A stretch of 52,622 nucleotides of DNA, from NCBI GenBank assembly GCA_945901155.1, contig CAMDKO010000008.1:1-52622 (forward strand), written 5' to 3'. The notes under the pieces were generated by a model. That model did not search any database. It was given only the letters and a program-made list of their open reading frames with translations, and had not been told where the DNA came from. Position numbers and translations under genes: made by a program. This document shows positions 9,040 through 19,875 of this stretch, piece by piece; position 1 is the stretch's first letter, and each line of letters begins with the position of its first letter. This DNA comes from Pedobacter schmidteae. GTDB lineage: Bacteria > Bacteroidota > Bacteroidia > Sphingobacteriales > Sphingobacteriaceae.

Positions 9040-10776
9040 TTATTTCAATCTGATCTCACTCACACTGCATCCCTGTGGTACCATTGGAAATACATTGTTT
9101 TCTTTAGTTACCATCACTTCCAGTAAGAAGGAACCTTTATTGTTTAGCATTTCCTGCAAGGCAGTAGTAATATCTTCCCGTTCAGAAATGCTTCTACCTT
9201 TAATTCCATAAGCAGCGGCTACAGCTACAAAGTCTGGGCTTGCAATATCAACGAATGAATAGCGATGCTCATTAAACAGCTCCTGCCATTGTCTAACCAT
9301 GCCTAAAAATCTATTGTTCAGAATCATGATCTTCACATCAATTCCACTTTGCATGATTGTTCCAAGTTCCTGGAGGGTCATTTGAAATCCTCCATCACCG
9401 ATAATTGCAACTACTGTACGATTTGGGGCGCCAAATTTAGCACCAATTGCTGCAGGAAGGGCAAAACCCATAGTTCCTAATCCGCCACTGGTGATATTGC
9501 TCCTGGTGTTATTTAACTTGGCATACCTGCAGGCCACCATCTGGTGCTGACCTACATCAGTAACAATTACCGCTTCCCCTTTGGTAAGTACATTCAACTG
9601 GTGAATAACTTCTCCCATGGTAAGTTCGCCACTTGTAGGATGGAGCTCATTATGAATTACAGCATCAATCTCATTCTGATCGAAATCTCTAAATTTTTGC
9701 AGCCATTCCTTATGTTCTTTTTGCTTTATAAGTTCTGTTAATGCAGGAATAGTTTCTTTGCAATCACCCCAAACAGGAACTGTTGATTGAACATTTTTAT
9801 CTATTTCAGATGGGTCAATATCCAGGTGAATAACTTTTGCTTGTTTCGCATATTTATCCAGACGGCCAGTTACGCGGTCATCGAATCTCATGCCTATGGC
9901 TATCAATACATCACATTCGTTGGTAAGAACGTTAGGACCATAATTTCCATGCATCCCCAGCATACCAACATTCAGCGGATGATCCGTAGGGATGGCTCCG
10001 GCACCAAGTATGGTCCATGCTGAAGGGATTCCACTTTTCTCAACAAAAGTCTTGAATTCTTGTTCAGCTTCTCCAAGTATAACCCCTTGGCCCCAAATAA
10101 TAAATGGTTTTTTTGCTTGATTGATTAATTCTGCGGCTTGTATAATATATTCCTTTCTGATCAAAGGCTTTGGACGATAGCTGCGAATATGATTACAAGG
10201 TGTATACCCACTGTAATCAAATTTCTGTATCTGTGCATTTTTGGTGATATCAATCAACACTGGCCCAGGTCTGCCACTTCTTGCGATGTAAAAAGCTTTA
10301 CTGATTATTTCCGGAATTTCGGTTGCATCAGTGATCTGATAATTCCACTTAGTAACAGGGGTAGTGATATTGATTACATCAGTTTCCTGAAAAGCATCAG
10401 TACCTAATAAGTGTGCAAATACTTGCCCAGTAATACATATCAGAGGAGTGCTGTCAATCATTGCATCAGCAAGACCTGTAACTAGATTGGTGGCACCAGG
10501 GCCGCTGGTTGCAAATACCACACCTACTTTTCCTGATGTTCTTGCAAAACCTTGTCCGGCATGGATACCGCCTTGCTCATGTCTTACAAGAATATGGTTT
10601 AATTTTTCTTTATAATCGTATAATGCATCATAGATGGGCATGATTGCTCCACCGGGATATCCGAATATGACATCAGTACCCTCTGTGATCAATGCTTCGA
10701 GTAGAGCTACAGAACCCGAAACTTCAATGGTTTCTACTCCTGCTGGGTTGCTCAATTCTTTCTGCTCAGTTTCCAT
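9040..10776 (-). CDS. ilvB: Acetolactate synthase large (catalytic) subunit IlvB
   Basis: 578 residues, a thiamine diphosphate enzyme making 2-acetolactate or 2-aceto-2-hydroxybutyrate. Domains in order: N-terminal PYR domain with the catalytic glutamate in VRHEQGGIHAGQGFAR, central FAD-binding/transhydrogenase-like domain, and C-terminal PP domain with the ThDP motif GDGGFQMTLQELGTIMQSG ending in ILNN. Full length with no missing motif. It sits between ilvD (64 bp upstream) and ilvN. If the CimA proposal is right, its 2-oxobutyrate substrate would come from citramalate rather than threonine. Confidence 0.97.
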   Translation of the reverse strand: METEQKELSNPAGVETIEVSGSVALLEALITEGTDVIFGYPGGAIMPIYDALYDYKEKLNHILVRHEQGGIHAGQGFARTSGKVGVVFATSGPGATNLVTGLADAMIDSTPLICITGQVFAHLLGTDAFQETDVINITTPVTKWNYQITDATEIPEIISKAFYIARSGRPGPVLIDITKNAQIQKFDYSGYTPCNHIRSYRPKPLIRKEYIIQAAELINQAKKPFIIWGQGVILGEAEQEFKTFVEKSGIPSAWTILGAGAIPTDHPLNVGMLGMHGNYGPNVLTNECDVLIAIGMRFDDRVTGRLDKYAKQAKVIHLDIDPSEIDKNVQSTVPVWGDCKETIPALTELIKQKEHKEWLQKFRDFDQNEIDAVIHNELHPTSGELTMGEVIHQLNVLTKGEAVIVTDVGQHQMVACRYAKLNNTRSNITSGGLGTMGFALPAAIGAKFGAPNRTVVAIIGDGGFQMTLQELGTIMQSGIDVKIMILNNRFLGMVRQWQELFNEHRYSFVDIASPDFVAVAAAYGIKGRSISEREDITTALQEMLNNKGSFLLEVMVTKENNVFPMVPQGCSVSEIRLK

Positions 10777-10840
10777 AATATTTCTCTTTTATTGTGATTT
10801 TAGCTGATCGTTAAAAAAAAATTATCCGATAGCTGTTTTT

Positions 10841-12520
10841 TTATTCTTCGTCAGTAACGCAGCCTTCGGAAGCGTTCTTTACCTGTTTAAAATATTTAAA
10901 TAAAACTCCATTCTTAACTGGCGGCGCTGGCTGATTCCATAGTTTTCTTCTGTTCTCTATCTCTTGATCAGAGATCATGACATTAATTGAATTTTTAGTA
11001 GCACTAATTTCAATGGTGTCACCATCTTTTACAAGTCCAATGTTTCCTCCTTCAAATGCTTCAGGAGTGATGTGTCCAACAACAAAACCATGAGTGCCTC
11101 CAGAGAATCGTCCGTCTGTGATTAGTGCAACTGAATCGCCTAAGCCTACTCCAAAGATGGCAGAAGTTGGTTTTAACATCTCTGGCATTCCCGGAGCCCC
11201 TTTTGGTCCCACATTTCTGATCACAACCACATCGCCTGCTTTTACTTTACCGCTGCTAATACCATGGATTAGTTCAAATTCACCATCAAAAACTCTTGCC
11301 GGACCGGTAAAAGATTCACCTTCTTTACCACTGATCTTGGCTACTGAACCCAGTGGAGCTAGGTTACCGTATAGCATTTGTAAATGCCCTGTTTTCTTTA
11401 CCGGATTTTCATAAGGAAGGATAACATCTTGCGAATTGAAATCAAGGTCGGCTGCATGGGCTACATTCTCGGCTAGAGTCTTTCCTGTAACGGTCATACA
11501 ATCGCCATGGATCAATCCTTTTTGTAAAAGATATTTTAATACAGAAGGCATACCGCCAATTGTATGAACATCTTCCATCATGTACTTTCCGCTAGGCTTT
11601 AGATCTGCTATAACTGAGGTTTCATCGCTCACTTTCTGGAAATCAGCCAATTCAAGTTTTATGCCTACTGATTTTGCCATTGCTATTAAATGCAGAACAG
11701 CGTTTGTAGAGCCTCCTAGAACCATTACCGTTACTATTGCATTATGAAATGCTTTTCTGGTCATGATATCACTAGGTTTGATATCCTTTTCAAGCAGGAT
11801 TCTGATATATTTTCCTGCTTCCAAGCATTCTTGTCTTTTCTCTGCACTTAAGGCAGGGTAGGAGGAGCTATAAGGTAAACTCATGCCCATTGCTTCTATC
11901 GCAGATGCCATTGTATTGGCCGTATACATACCCCCACAAGCTCCGGCACCCGGACAAGCATTTTGGATAATTCCCTGAAAATCTTCTTCTTCCAGATTCC
12001 CTGATAATTTCTGACCTAAAGCTTCGAATGCCGAAACAATATTCAAGGATTGACCTTTATAATGGCCTGAATGAATACTTCCCCCGTATACCATGATTGC
12101 AGGACGATTTAAGCGCCCCATTGCCATAATTGCTCCTGGCATATTTTTATCACAACCGGGCAAAGCTATTAAGCCATCATAATAATGACCTCCACAAACA
12201 GTTTCAATTGAATCGGCAATCAGATCCCTCGAAACCAAAGAATAGCGCATACCTTCAGTTCCATTTGTGATGCCATCACTGATTCCGATAGTATGGAACA
12301 TAAGGCCTACAAGGTTATTATCCCATACTCCTTTTTTCACATCTTTTGCAAGATCATTCAGGTGCATGTTACAGGTGTTGCCATCATAACCCATACTAAC
12401 AATTCCTACTTGTGCTTTTGCAAGATCTTCGGTAGTTAGTCCTATCCCATATAACATGGCCTGTGATGCGGGTTGTGTAGGGTCTTGGGTTAATGTTTTG
12501 CTGTATTTGTTTAGTGCCAT
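10841..12520 (-). CDS. ilvD: Dihydroxy-acid dehydratase IlvD
   Basis: 559 residues, first gene of the operon. It dehydrates 2,3-dihydroxyisovalerate and its methylvalerate homologue to the 2-oxo acids. Fe-S ligand cysteines are visible in [23 protein letters not shown] and [19 protein letters not shown]; the C-terminal part holds [17 protein letters not shown]. Full length. The start ATG (12518-12520) gives [23 protein letters not shown]. It is preceded by a 490-bp non-coding stretch with a terminator-like hairpin about 80 bp before the start. Confidence 0.97.
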   Translation of the reverse strand: MALNKYSKTLTQDPTQPASQAMLYGIGLTTEDLAKAQVGIVSMGYDGNTCNMHLNDLAKDVKKGVWDNNLVGLMFHTIGISDGITNGTEGMRYSLVSRDLIADSIETVCGGHYYDGLIALPGCDKNMPGAIMAMGRLNRPAIMVYGGSIHSGHYKGQSLNIVSAFEALGQKLSGNLEEEDFQGIIQNACPGAGACGGMYTANTMASAIEAMGMSLPYSSSYPALSAEKRQECLEAGKYIRILLEKDIKPSDIMTRKAFHNAIVTVMVLGGSTNAVLHLIAMAKSVGIKLELADFQKVSDETSVIADLKPSGKYMMEDVHTIGGMPSVLKYLLQKGLIHGDCMTVTGKTLAENVAHAADLDFNSQDVILPYENPVKKTGHLQMLYGNLAPLGSVAKISGKEGESFTGPARVFDGEFELIHGISSGKVKAGDVVVIRNVGPKGAPGMPEMLKPTSAIFGVGLGDSVALITDGRFSGGTHGFVVGHITPEAFEGGNIGLVKDGDTIEISATKNSINVMISDQEIENRRKLWNQPAPPVKNGVLFKYFKQVKNASEGCVTDEE

Positions 12521-12597
12521 CTTAATTTATAAATCGTAGTTTATTTACCTTTTTATGATGTATGGATGTGTTATTAGTAGTTCACTAATTGCTGTTT

Positions 12598-12626
12598 AAA
12601 AAAAGCCTTTCTTTTAAAGGGAAGGC
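12598..12626 (-). terminator. Terminator-like hairpin in the ilvD leader (candidate attenuator)
   Basis: On the minus strand, GCCTT CCCTTTAAAAGA AAGGC forms a GC-closed stem with some inner pairing, followed immediately by seven T residues. This is an intrinsic-terminator shape lying about 80 bp upstream of the ilvD start and inside the expected 5' leader. Because the next gene upstream (atpC) already has its own strong terminator, this one may act as an attenuator for the operon. No convincing leader peptide rich in Leu, Ile or Val codons was found. Confidence 0.55.
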
Positions 12627-12953
12627 ATTCAATTTTTATTGGGTTTATTAAATTTCAGGACTTATAGATCATTATTTAAATCTTTTAAATTTCCCAATTT
12701 ATATAAATCTCAATTTAAGTGCTTATGATTTAAGTATCAATAGCAAGTGGAATTATTTTAAATAAGAATTAAATACTGAAAAAATGAAAATTTCAATATT
12801 TAATATGCTAAATAGCCATGAATCTTAAATAATATATTGTATAAATAGACCAAAATGGTTTTCGGTTTTCGGTTCAGAAAATGTGCTCTTTCAATATTTA
12901 TGAACATTTCTGCCTAAAATCAGGTTTTGGACTGGAAAGATGGCTTTGGTTAT

Positions 12954-12994
12954 AAACAAAAAAGCCCTTCTGATTTAATGATCAGAAGGGCTTT
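12954..12994 (-). terminator. Intrinsic terminator downstream of atpC
   Basis: Perfect 14-bp stem AAAGCCCTTCTGAT (12961-12974) with ATCAGAAGGGCTTT (12981-12994) around a 6-nt loop, about 16 bp after the atpC stop. On the minus strand it continues into a T-rich run (TTTTTTG), so it should end the atpDC transcript. Confidence 0.9.
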
Positions 12995-13010
12995 CAATGA
13001 TGTTTAATGA

Positions 13011-13262
13011 TTAGGAATCTTGTATTCCTTCGGCAAGTACCATAATTGAATTATTTAATACTTCAATTACTCCGCCTTTGATAAATATAGTTTCTACAGA
13101 GCTATTATCTTTTCGGATAATCACTTTCCCATCTTCCAGTGTTGAAATGATAGGAGCATGGTCTTTAAGTACTTCGAAAGATCCCATCGTACCAGGTACG
13201 GTTACTGATCTTATCTCTCCTTCGTAAACCTTTTTATCAGGTGTTAATATTTCTAATTTCAT
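13011..13262 (-). CDS. atpC: F1 ATP synthase epsilon subunit, short form
   Basis: 83 residues covering only the N-terminal beta-sandwich domain (MKLEILTPDKKVYEGEIRSVTVPG, GSFEVLKDHAPII, IKGGVIEVLNN). The C-terminal helical hairpin that inhibits the enzyme in many bacteria (family length about 130-140) is absent; short forms are common in Bacteroidota. The subunit is part of the rotor stalk of the membrane ATP synthase. It follows atpD after a 73-bp gap filled by a heptad array. Confidence 0.93.
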   Translation of the reverse strand: MKLEILTPDKKVYEGEIRSVTVPGTMGSFEVLKDHAPIISTLEDGKVIIRKDNSSVETIFIKGGVIEVLNNSIMVLAEGIQDS

Positions 13263-13270
13263 ATTTTTTA

Positions 13271-13333
13271 GATGTGAGATATGAGATATGAGATATGAGA
13301 TTGTCTCATATCTATTGTCTCAAATCTAATATC
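13271..13333 (-). repeat. Heptad array with internal inversion between atpD and atpC
   Basis: Nine in-phase heptads on the plus strand: GATGTGA, GATATGA three times, GATTGTC, TCATATC, TATTGTC, TCAAATC, TAATATC. The 7-bp phase continues across the switch from one orientation to the other. AGATATGAGA (13291-13300) and TCTCATATCT (13304-13313) form a 10-bp stem with a 3-nt loop. The sense-type half (GAGATAT, TAGATTT, GAGACAA) abuts the atpD stop at 13336; the other half reaches to about 8 bp from the atpC start. Confidence 0.9.
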
Positions 13334-13335
13334 TC

Positions 13336-15219
<1,884 letters not shown>

Positions 15220-16128
15220 ATGAAAAAAATTATTGTTACCGGTAGCAACGGACTGCTCGGGCAGAAAGTGACGGCGCTTTCTATTCAGGACCCCGAAATT
15301 GAATTGATTGCTACTTCTATTGGACCAAACAGACATAATTTAAAAGACGGATATACCTATGAAGAGCTGGATGTTCTTGATTTGGATCGTTTAAATGAAT
15401 TAGTTGAGATTTATCAGCCAGATTCAATCATTCATACAGCAGCCATGACTAATGTGGATGCATGCGAAGCAGAAAGAGCCAAATGCTATGCACTTAATGT
15501 TCAGTCAGTAAAAAATCTTGTGGATGTTTGTGAAAGTAAGGGTATTCAATTCGTCCATTTATCAACAGATTTTATTTTTGACGGAGAAAATGGACCATAT
15601 ACTGAAGAAGCAGAACCTAATCCGTTAAGTTATTATGGTGAAACGAAGCTTGAATCTGAACTAATTTTGAAAAATTCCTCCTGCCGATGGGCTATATTAC
15701 GGACCATTATAGTTTATGGAGTTGTAAATGATATGAGCCGAAGTAATATTGTTTTATGGGCAAAAGGGGCATTAGAAAAAGGCGAGCCAATCCATGTTGT
15801 AAATGACCAGTGGAGAATGCCTACTTTGGCAGAAGACCTTGCTGCATGCTGCCTACTTGCCGTAAAGAAGAATGCTTCAGGAGTCTTTAATGTTTCGGGT
15901 AAGGATTTGATGAGTATTTTGGAGATCGTTGAACGAGTAGCTGATCATTACGGACTAAACAAATCATTGATCAAAGCTATATCCGCAGAAAGTTTAAATC
16001 AGGCAGCTAAAAGACCAAAAAAGACCGGATTTATTCTTGATAAAGCAATTGTAGAATTAGGTTATTCACCTCATTCTTTTGAGGAAGGAATGGCATTTAT
16101 GGATAAACAGCTTAAATCCTTATCCTGA
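15220..16128 (+). CDS. RmlD-like NAD(P)-dependent sugar-nucleotide reductase (extended SDR)
   Basis: 302 residues of the RmlD substrate-binding / extended SDR family. The Rossmann motif is GSNGLLGQKV (residues 8-17), the active-site region STDFIFDGENGPYTE is typical of dTDP-4-dehydrorhamnose reductases, and the catalytic pair is in YYGETKLESE (YxxxK). It probably reduces a nucleotide-bound or similar keto sugar, but no rhamnose pathway genes (rmlA, B or C) are nearby, so the substrate is unknown. It is monocistronic or precedes the peroxiredoxin gene (89-bp gap). Confidence 0.82.
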   Translation: MKKIIVTGSNGLLGQKVTALSIQDPEIELIATSIGPNRHNLKDGYTYEELDVLDLDRLNELVEIYQPDSIIHTAAMTNVDACEAERAKCYALNVQSVKNLVDVCESKGIQFVHLSTDFIFDGENGPYTEEAEPNPLSYYGETKLESELILKNSSCRWAILRTIIVYGVVNDMSRSNIVLWAKGALEKGEPIHVVNDQWRMPTLAEDLAACCLLAVKKNASGVFNVSGKDLMSILEIVERVADHYGLNKSLIKAISAESLNQAAKRPKKTGFILDKAIVELGYSPHSFEEGMAFMDKQLKSLS

Positions 16129-16217
16129 TTTCTAAATTGTGTCCTTAAATTGTAAGGATATGCTATTGATTATGTGTTGATTCAGTAAAAATATTACCTT
16201 AGAAAAAAATAAATTTT

Positions 16218-16679
16218 ATGACATTATTAAAAGGACAACAAGCACCAAATTTCACTTTATTCAGTTCTGAATTAAAGGAAATTTCATTAAAAGATTATGC
16301 AGGCAAAAAAGTTGTAATCCACTTCTTTCCAATGGCCTTCACAGGAGTATGCACCACACAGTTATGCACAATGCGTGATACTTTTGGATATTATGATGGT
16401 TTAGGAGCCGAGGTTTTGGCAATTTCTGTTGACTCTCCATTTACTCTGGCTAAATTTAAGGATGAAAATAACTATCAGTTCCTGCTTTTGTCGGATTTTA
16501 ACAAGGAAACATCTAAAGCATATGGAGCATTTTATGATGAATTTGTGTTTAATCTGAAAGGTGTTGCTAAAAGAGCTGCATTTGTGCTGGATGAAAATCA
16601 CCAGGTTGTTTACGCAGAGGTTTTAGAATCAGCAGGCGATCTTCCTGATTTTAATGCTATTCGCGAAGCACTTAACTAA
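16218..16679 (+). CDS. Peroxiredoxin (AhpC/TSA family, redoxin domain)
   Basis: 153 residues of thioredoxin-fold peroxiredoxin, cytoplasmic (no signal peptide). The peroxidatic cysteine is Cys45 in FFPMAFTGVC, within the P-x3-T-x2-C active-site pattern. A second cysteine, Cys50 (VCTTQLC), is only five residues on, a spacing that resembles some BCP/PrxQ-type enzymes in which the resolving cysteine sits on the same helix. It reduces hydrogen peroxide or organic hydroperoxides using an unidentified thiol donor. The ATG at 16218 gives MTLLKGQQAPNFTL, the normal family start. Confidence 0.88.
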   Translation: MTLLKGQQAPNFTLFSSELKEISLKDYAGKKVVIHFFPMAFTGVCTTQLCTMRDTFGYYDGLGAEVLAISVDSPFTLAKFKDENNYQFLLLSDFNKETSKAYGAFYDEFVFNLKGVAKRAAFVLDENHQVVYAEVLESAGDLPDFNAIREALN

Positions 16680-16757
16680 TTTAGAGCTTATTGAGTCTTG
16701 ATTTTTAAGGGATTGCGAGAATTTTCAAAAAAACTATGTTAGTTTCAAAAGAAAGCA

Positions 16758-16765
16758 TATTTTTG
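16758..16765 (+). promoter_or_regulatory. -7 box of the tRNA-Arg promoter
   Basis: TATTTTTG, an exact TAnnTTTG match, ends 15 bp before the tRNA. A canonical -33 TTG is not clear; TTAG at 16739-16742 is the nearest candidate. The position fits a short 5' leader before the tRNA. Confidence 0.6.
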
Positions 16766-16780
16766 CAGTCCGTTAAAAAG

Positions 16781-16854
16781 GCACCTGTAGCTTAATTGGA
16801 TAGAGCACCTGACTACGGATCAGGAGGTTAGGGGTTCGACTCCCTTCAGGTGCA
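16781..16854 (+). tRNA. tRNA-Arg (anticodon ACG)
   Basis: A 74-nt cloverleaf is visible: acceptor GCACCTG pairs with CAGGTGC, D arm GCTTAATTGGATAGAGC, anticodon stem CCTGA/TCAGG around loop CTACGGA with anticodon ACG at 16815-16817, variable loop, and T arm AGGGG-TTCGACT-CCCTT. The discriminator is A and CCA is not encoded. ACG reads CGN arginine codons after A-to-I editing of the wobble base. Confidence 0.96.
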
Positions 16855-16861
16855 CATACTA

Positions 16862-16895
16862 AAAGCCTTTTCCATCATTTTGCGGAAAGGTTTTT
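16862..16895 (+). terminator. Intrinsic terminator after tRNA-Arg
   Basis: AAAGCCTTTTCC (16862-16873) pairs with GGAAAGGTTTTT (16884-16895), with one bulged T and a G-T pair, followed by TTTTAATTTTG-type T-rich sequence, 8 bp after the tRNA. Confidence 0.7.
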
Positions 16896-16962
16896 AATTT
16901 TGTATTAAACCATTCTGTCATCAATCTTTTGTATTGACCCAACAGGATTAATTAGAAATCGA

Positions 16963-17535
16963 ATGCTGAACTTAGTTCTGTTTGGCCCTCCGGGAGCTGG
17001 TAAAGGAACACAATCCGAAAAGTTAATCAATAAGTTTAATCTTATTCATCTATCTACCGGTGATATTCTTAGGTCTGAAATTTCAATGGGAACTGAACTT
17101 GGTCTTGAAGCCAAAAAGCTTATGGATGAGGGTTTATTGGTACCTGATGAAGTGGTGATCGGTATGATCAGTAATAAATTGGATTCCAATAAAAATGCAA
17201 TTGGTTTTATTTTTGATGGCTTTCCGCGTACTGTAGCTCAGGCCGAAGCATTGGATAGTTTACTGGTTTCTAAATCTTCTTCTATTTCGGGCATGATTGC
17301 TCTAATTGTTAATGATGAGGAGTTAGAAAAACGTTTACTAAACAGAGGAAAAGCTTCTGGACGCCCAGATGATGCAAATCCAGAGATCATTCGTAAGCGA
17401 ATTGTTGAATATAATTCTAAAACAGCTCCTGTAGCAAACTACTATAAAGGCCAGAATAAATTTACAAGCATTAACGGAATAGGAACAGTTGATGAAATAT
17501 TCGAGTCAATTTCGACCGTTGTTGATACCTTTTAA
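16963..17535 (+). CDS. adk: Adenylate kinase
   Basis: 190 residues. It interconverts AMP and ATP with two ADP. The P-loop is FGPPGAGKGTQ at the N terminus, the AMP-binding region contains HLSTGDILR and FDGFPRTVAQAEAL, and the lid is the short form (GKASGRPDDANPE) without the zinc-binding cysteines. The length matches short-lid enzymes (about 190). It lies between tRNA-Arg and obgE; the 79-bp gap to obgE contains a possible weak terminator. Confidence 0.97.
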   Translation: MLNLVLFGPPGAGKGTQSEKLINKFNLIHLSTGDILRSEISMGTELGLEAKKLMDEGLLVPDEVVIGMISNKLDSNKNAIGFIFDGFPRTVAQAEALDSLLVSKSSSISGMIALIVNDEELEKRLLNRGKASGRPDDANPEIIRKRIVEYNSKTAPVANYYKGQNKFTSINGIGTVDEIFESISTVVDTF

Positions 17536-17570
17536 TTGCGGTATAATTCCGCAATTTCATCTTTTTGAGA
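17534..17570 (+). terminator. Weak terminator-like hairpin after adk
   Basis: AATTGCGG (17534-17541) and CCGCAATT (17549-17556) form an 8-bp stem overlapping the adk stop, followed by TTCATCTTTTT. The T-run is interrupted, so readthrough into obgE is likely. Confidence 0.4.
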
Positions 17571-17614
17571 TCAATTAGGTTCCTGCCGGAATTTGTTCTC
17601 TGTAAAATTAAATT

Positions 17615-18631
17615 ATGTCTCAGAGTTCAAATTTTGTTGATTACGTTAAAATATGTTGCCGTTCAGGTCATGGCGGAGCAGGGTCTTCTCATCTGCATCG
17701 TGACATTCTAACTTCAAAAGGAGGTCCTGATGGAGGTGATGGTGGACGCGGCGGACATATTATAGTAAAAGGAAGTAGCCAGCTCTGGACATTATTGCAC
17801 CTGAAATACCGAAAACATATAATTGCTGAGAATGGATTTCCTGGATCCAGCGGGCAGAAATCTGGCAGAACAGGAATTGATGAAATTCTTGAAGTTCCTT
17901 TGGGAACTATCGCCCGCAATGCTGAAACTGGTGAGATCATATTTGAGATCACCAATGATGGAGAAACCAAAATTCTGACACCTGGCGGTCGGGGTGGACT
18001 TGGAAACTGGCATTTTAAAACATCAACCAAGCAAACCCCAAGATATTCGCAACCCGGAGAGCCAGGAAGAGAGGAATGGATGGTTCTGGAATTAAAGATC
18101 CTTGCTGATGTTGGTTTAGTAGGATTCCCAAATGCAGGTAAGTCAACTCTTCTTTCAGTACTTTCTGCAGCAAAACCAGAAATCGCTGACTATGCATTCA
18201 CTACCCTGGTTCCAAATTTGGGAATCGTTTCCTATCGTGATAATCGATCTTTTGTAATGGCTGATATCCCTGGGATTATTGAGGGGGCTTCAAAAGGCAA
18301 GGGCCTTGGAATTCGTTTTCTAAGACATATTGAACGCAATTCGGTGCTATTGTTTATGGTTCCGGCTGATACAAACCGCAGTATCACAGAGGAATATGAA
18401 ATTTTGCTGAATGAATTAGAACAATATAATCCTGAACTAATGCAAAAGCCTAAAATATTGGCTGTCAGTAAATCTGATATGCTTGATAATGAGCTTATGG
18501 ATGAAATGAAAAGGGAATTACCAGCTATCCCAACTATCTTTATTTCATCAGTTGCGCAAAAAGGATTAGTTGAACTTAAGGATATGCTTTGGAAGGTAAT
18601 TAATGAACATATTACTCCGGTAGCATCCTGA
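17615..18631 (+). CDS. obgE: GTPase Obg (CgtA)
   Basis: 338 residues. The N-terminal glycine-rich Obg fold (residues about 1-158, with repeated GGxGG-type turns such as [13 protein letters not shown]) is followed by the G domain: G1 [12 protein letters not shown]3 [10 protein letters not shown]4 SKSD. There is no C-terminal OCT extension, as in many Bacteroidota. It is an essential GTPase linked to 50S ribosome maturation and stringent response. Start ATG at 17615 gives [15 protein letters not shown]. Confidence 0.97.
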   Translation: MSQSSNFVDYVKICCRSGHGGAGSSHLHRDILTSKGGPDGGDGGRGGHIIVKGSSQLWTLLHLKYRKHIIAENGFPGSSGQKSGRTGIDEILEVPLGTIARNAETGEIIFEITNDGETKILTPGGRGGLGNWHFKTSTKQTPRYSQPGEPGREEWMVLELKILADVGLVGFPNAGKSTLLSVLSAAKPEIADYAFTTLVPNLGIVSYRDNRSFVMADIPGIIEGASKGKGLGIRFLRHIERNSVLLFMVPADTNRSITEEYEILLNELEQYNPELMQKPKILAVSKSDMLDNELMDEMKRELPAIPTIFISSVAQKGLVELKDMLWKVINEHITPVAS

Positions 18632-18646
18632 TTTTTATTTGTTCTT

Positions 18647-18676
18647 AATCTTTGGGTAAAGATTTACTGTTTTTTA
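18647..18676 (+). terminator. Possible terminator after obgE
   Basis: AATCTTT (18647-18653) and AAAGATT (18658-18664) form a short AT-rich stem with a GGGT loop, followed by TACTGTTTTTT. The stem is weak, but the position (16 bp after the stop) is right. Confidence 0.45.
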
Positions 18677-18837
18677 AAAACGGCTTCTTCGTAAGTTCTC
18701 AAGCATTATTTGGGCAGATCTGTTTAATTTCCAATAAATTATTAGCTAATATTCATCAGCTAAGCAATTCTGAATAAGAAATTTAAAATTATTCGTTCCT
18801 ATCGTTCTTTTTAGGACCTCTTTTTCATTCAATTGAA

Positions 18838-18845
18838 TAACTTTG
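18838..18845 (+). promoter_or_regulatory. -7 box of the gap promoter
   Basis: TAACTTTG, an exact TAnnTTTG match, 20 bp before the gap ATG. Transcription would start about 13 bp before the coding region. No good -33 TTG at the expected distance was found. Confidence 0.5.
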
Positions 18846-18864
18846 GGTTATTATCGAGTTGAAC

Positions 18865-19875
18865 ATGAAAATAGCTATTAATGGTTTTGGTCGCATCGGG
18901 AGAATTACCCTGAGAGCTCTGCTCAATAAAGCAGGCATTGAGGTATTAGCCATTAATGACCTTTCTGATACCAGAACGCTTGCTCATCTGTTAAAATATG
19001 ATTCCGTGCATGGCGGTTTTGATGGAACGGTAACAACAGATGTTGACCATTTGATAGTCAATGGACATCCAATTCATGTGTTTGCAGAAAAAGATCCTTC
19101 CTTGCTTCCCTGGCAAGAACTGGGTATAGACTTGGTGATTGAATCGACCGGTAAATTTACAAGCATTCAAAAGGCAAGTCTGCATTTACAGGCTGGCGCT
19201 AAACAGGTGCTCATTTCAGCGCCTTCGCCTGATAAAGATGTGCCTACAGTTGTACTTGGGGTAAATGATGATCAGGTGAATCTTCTTTCTCCGATACTTT
19301 CAAATGCATCTTGTACAACCAACAATGTTGCACCGATGGTTAAGGTGCTTGATGATAATTGGGGGATTATTGATGGATATATCACTACGGTACATTCAAT
19401 GACTGGAGATCAAAATCTGCATGATGCACCACATAAGGACCTTCGACGTGCAAGAGCAGCCTCCGCATCAATTATACCTACAACAACTGGTGCTGCAAAA
19501 GCGATAACAACAATCTTTCCTCATTTGGATGGGAAGTTGGGTGGTGCCGGAATTCGGGTTCCGGTACTGAATGGCTCATTAACAGATTTTACCTGCACCC
19601 TGAAAACTCGTCCAACTAAGGAATCTATCAATCAAGCATTTAAAATAGCTTCTGAAGGGTATCTAAATGGTATTTTAGAATACACAGCTGATCCAATTGT
19701 TTCTGTAGATGTAATTGATAACCCACATTCCTGTGTTCTTGATTCTGAATTGACCTCGGTTGTTGGCGAGCTGATTAAAGTAGTTGGATGGTACGATAAT
19801 GAGTCAGGGTATTCAAACCGCATTGCCGACCTGGTCGTAAAAATTTCCCTTCTCAGGAAAGATGCCATAACATGA
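18865..19875 (+). CDS. gap: Glyceraldehyde-3-phosphate dehydrogenase
   Basis: 336 residues from the ATG at 18865 (MKIAINGFGRIGR). An in-frame TTG six bases upstream is possible but adds only two residues. The NAD-binding Rossmann motif is NGFGRIGR with Asp32 after strand 2 (INDLSD), which favours NAD over NADP. The catalytic cysteine is Cys150 in NASCTTNN and the catalytic histidine lies in TVHSMTGDQ. It oxidises glyceraldehyde-3-phosphate to 1,3-bisphosphoglycerate in glycolysis. The stop overlaps the next gene's start (ATGA), and pgk, the next glycolytic step, is two genes on. Confidence 0.96.
   Translation: MKIAINGFGRIGRITLRALLNKAGIEVLAINDLSDTRTLAHLLKYDSVHGGFDGTVTTDVDHLIVNGHPIHVFAEKDPSLLPWQELGIDLVIESTGKFTSIQKASLHLQAGAKQVLISAPSPDKDVPTVVLGVNDDQVNLLSPILSNASCTTNNVAPMVKVLDDNWGIIDGYITTVHSMTGDQNLHDAPHKDLRRARAASASIIPTTTGAAKAITTIFPHLDGKLGGAGIRVPVLNGSLTDFTCTLKTRPTKESINQAFKIASEGYLNGILEYTADPIVSVDVIDNPHSCVLDSELTSVVGELIKVVGWYDNESGYSNRIADLVVKISLLRKDAIT

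Larger units (their letters stand above)
12521..13010. other. 490-bp intergenic leader/promoter region of the ilv-leu operon
   Basis: Non-coding, very AT-rich. It contains the atpC terminator at its right end and a terminator-like hairpin near ilvD. I found no TAnnTTTG promoter on the minus strand and no open frame that looks real. A small direct repeat (two TTTTCGG units followed by TTCGGTTC) lies near 12857-12875. The ilv promoter must lie here but is not identified. Confidence 0.6.

Noticed and set aside
12640-12700. Leader peptide for the ilv operon (TTG-started frame, 11 codons with three Leu)
   Set aside because: It lacks a normal start codon and any run of Leu, Ile or Val codons; chance occurrence is likely in such AT-rich DNA.
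16895-16902. TAATTTTG as promoter of adk
   Set aside because: It matches TAnnTTTG but lies in the T-tract of the tRNA terminator, and the nearest TTG is only 12 bp upstream.
18859-18864. TTG at 18859 as the gap start codon
   Set aside because: It adds only two residues; the ATG at 18865 gives the family-standard MKIAINGFGRIG start.
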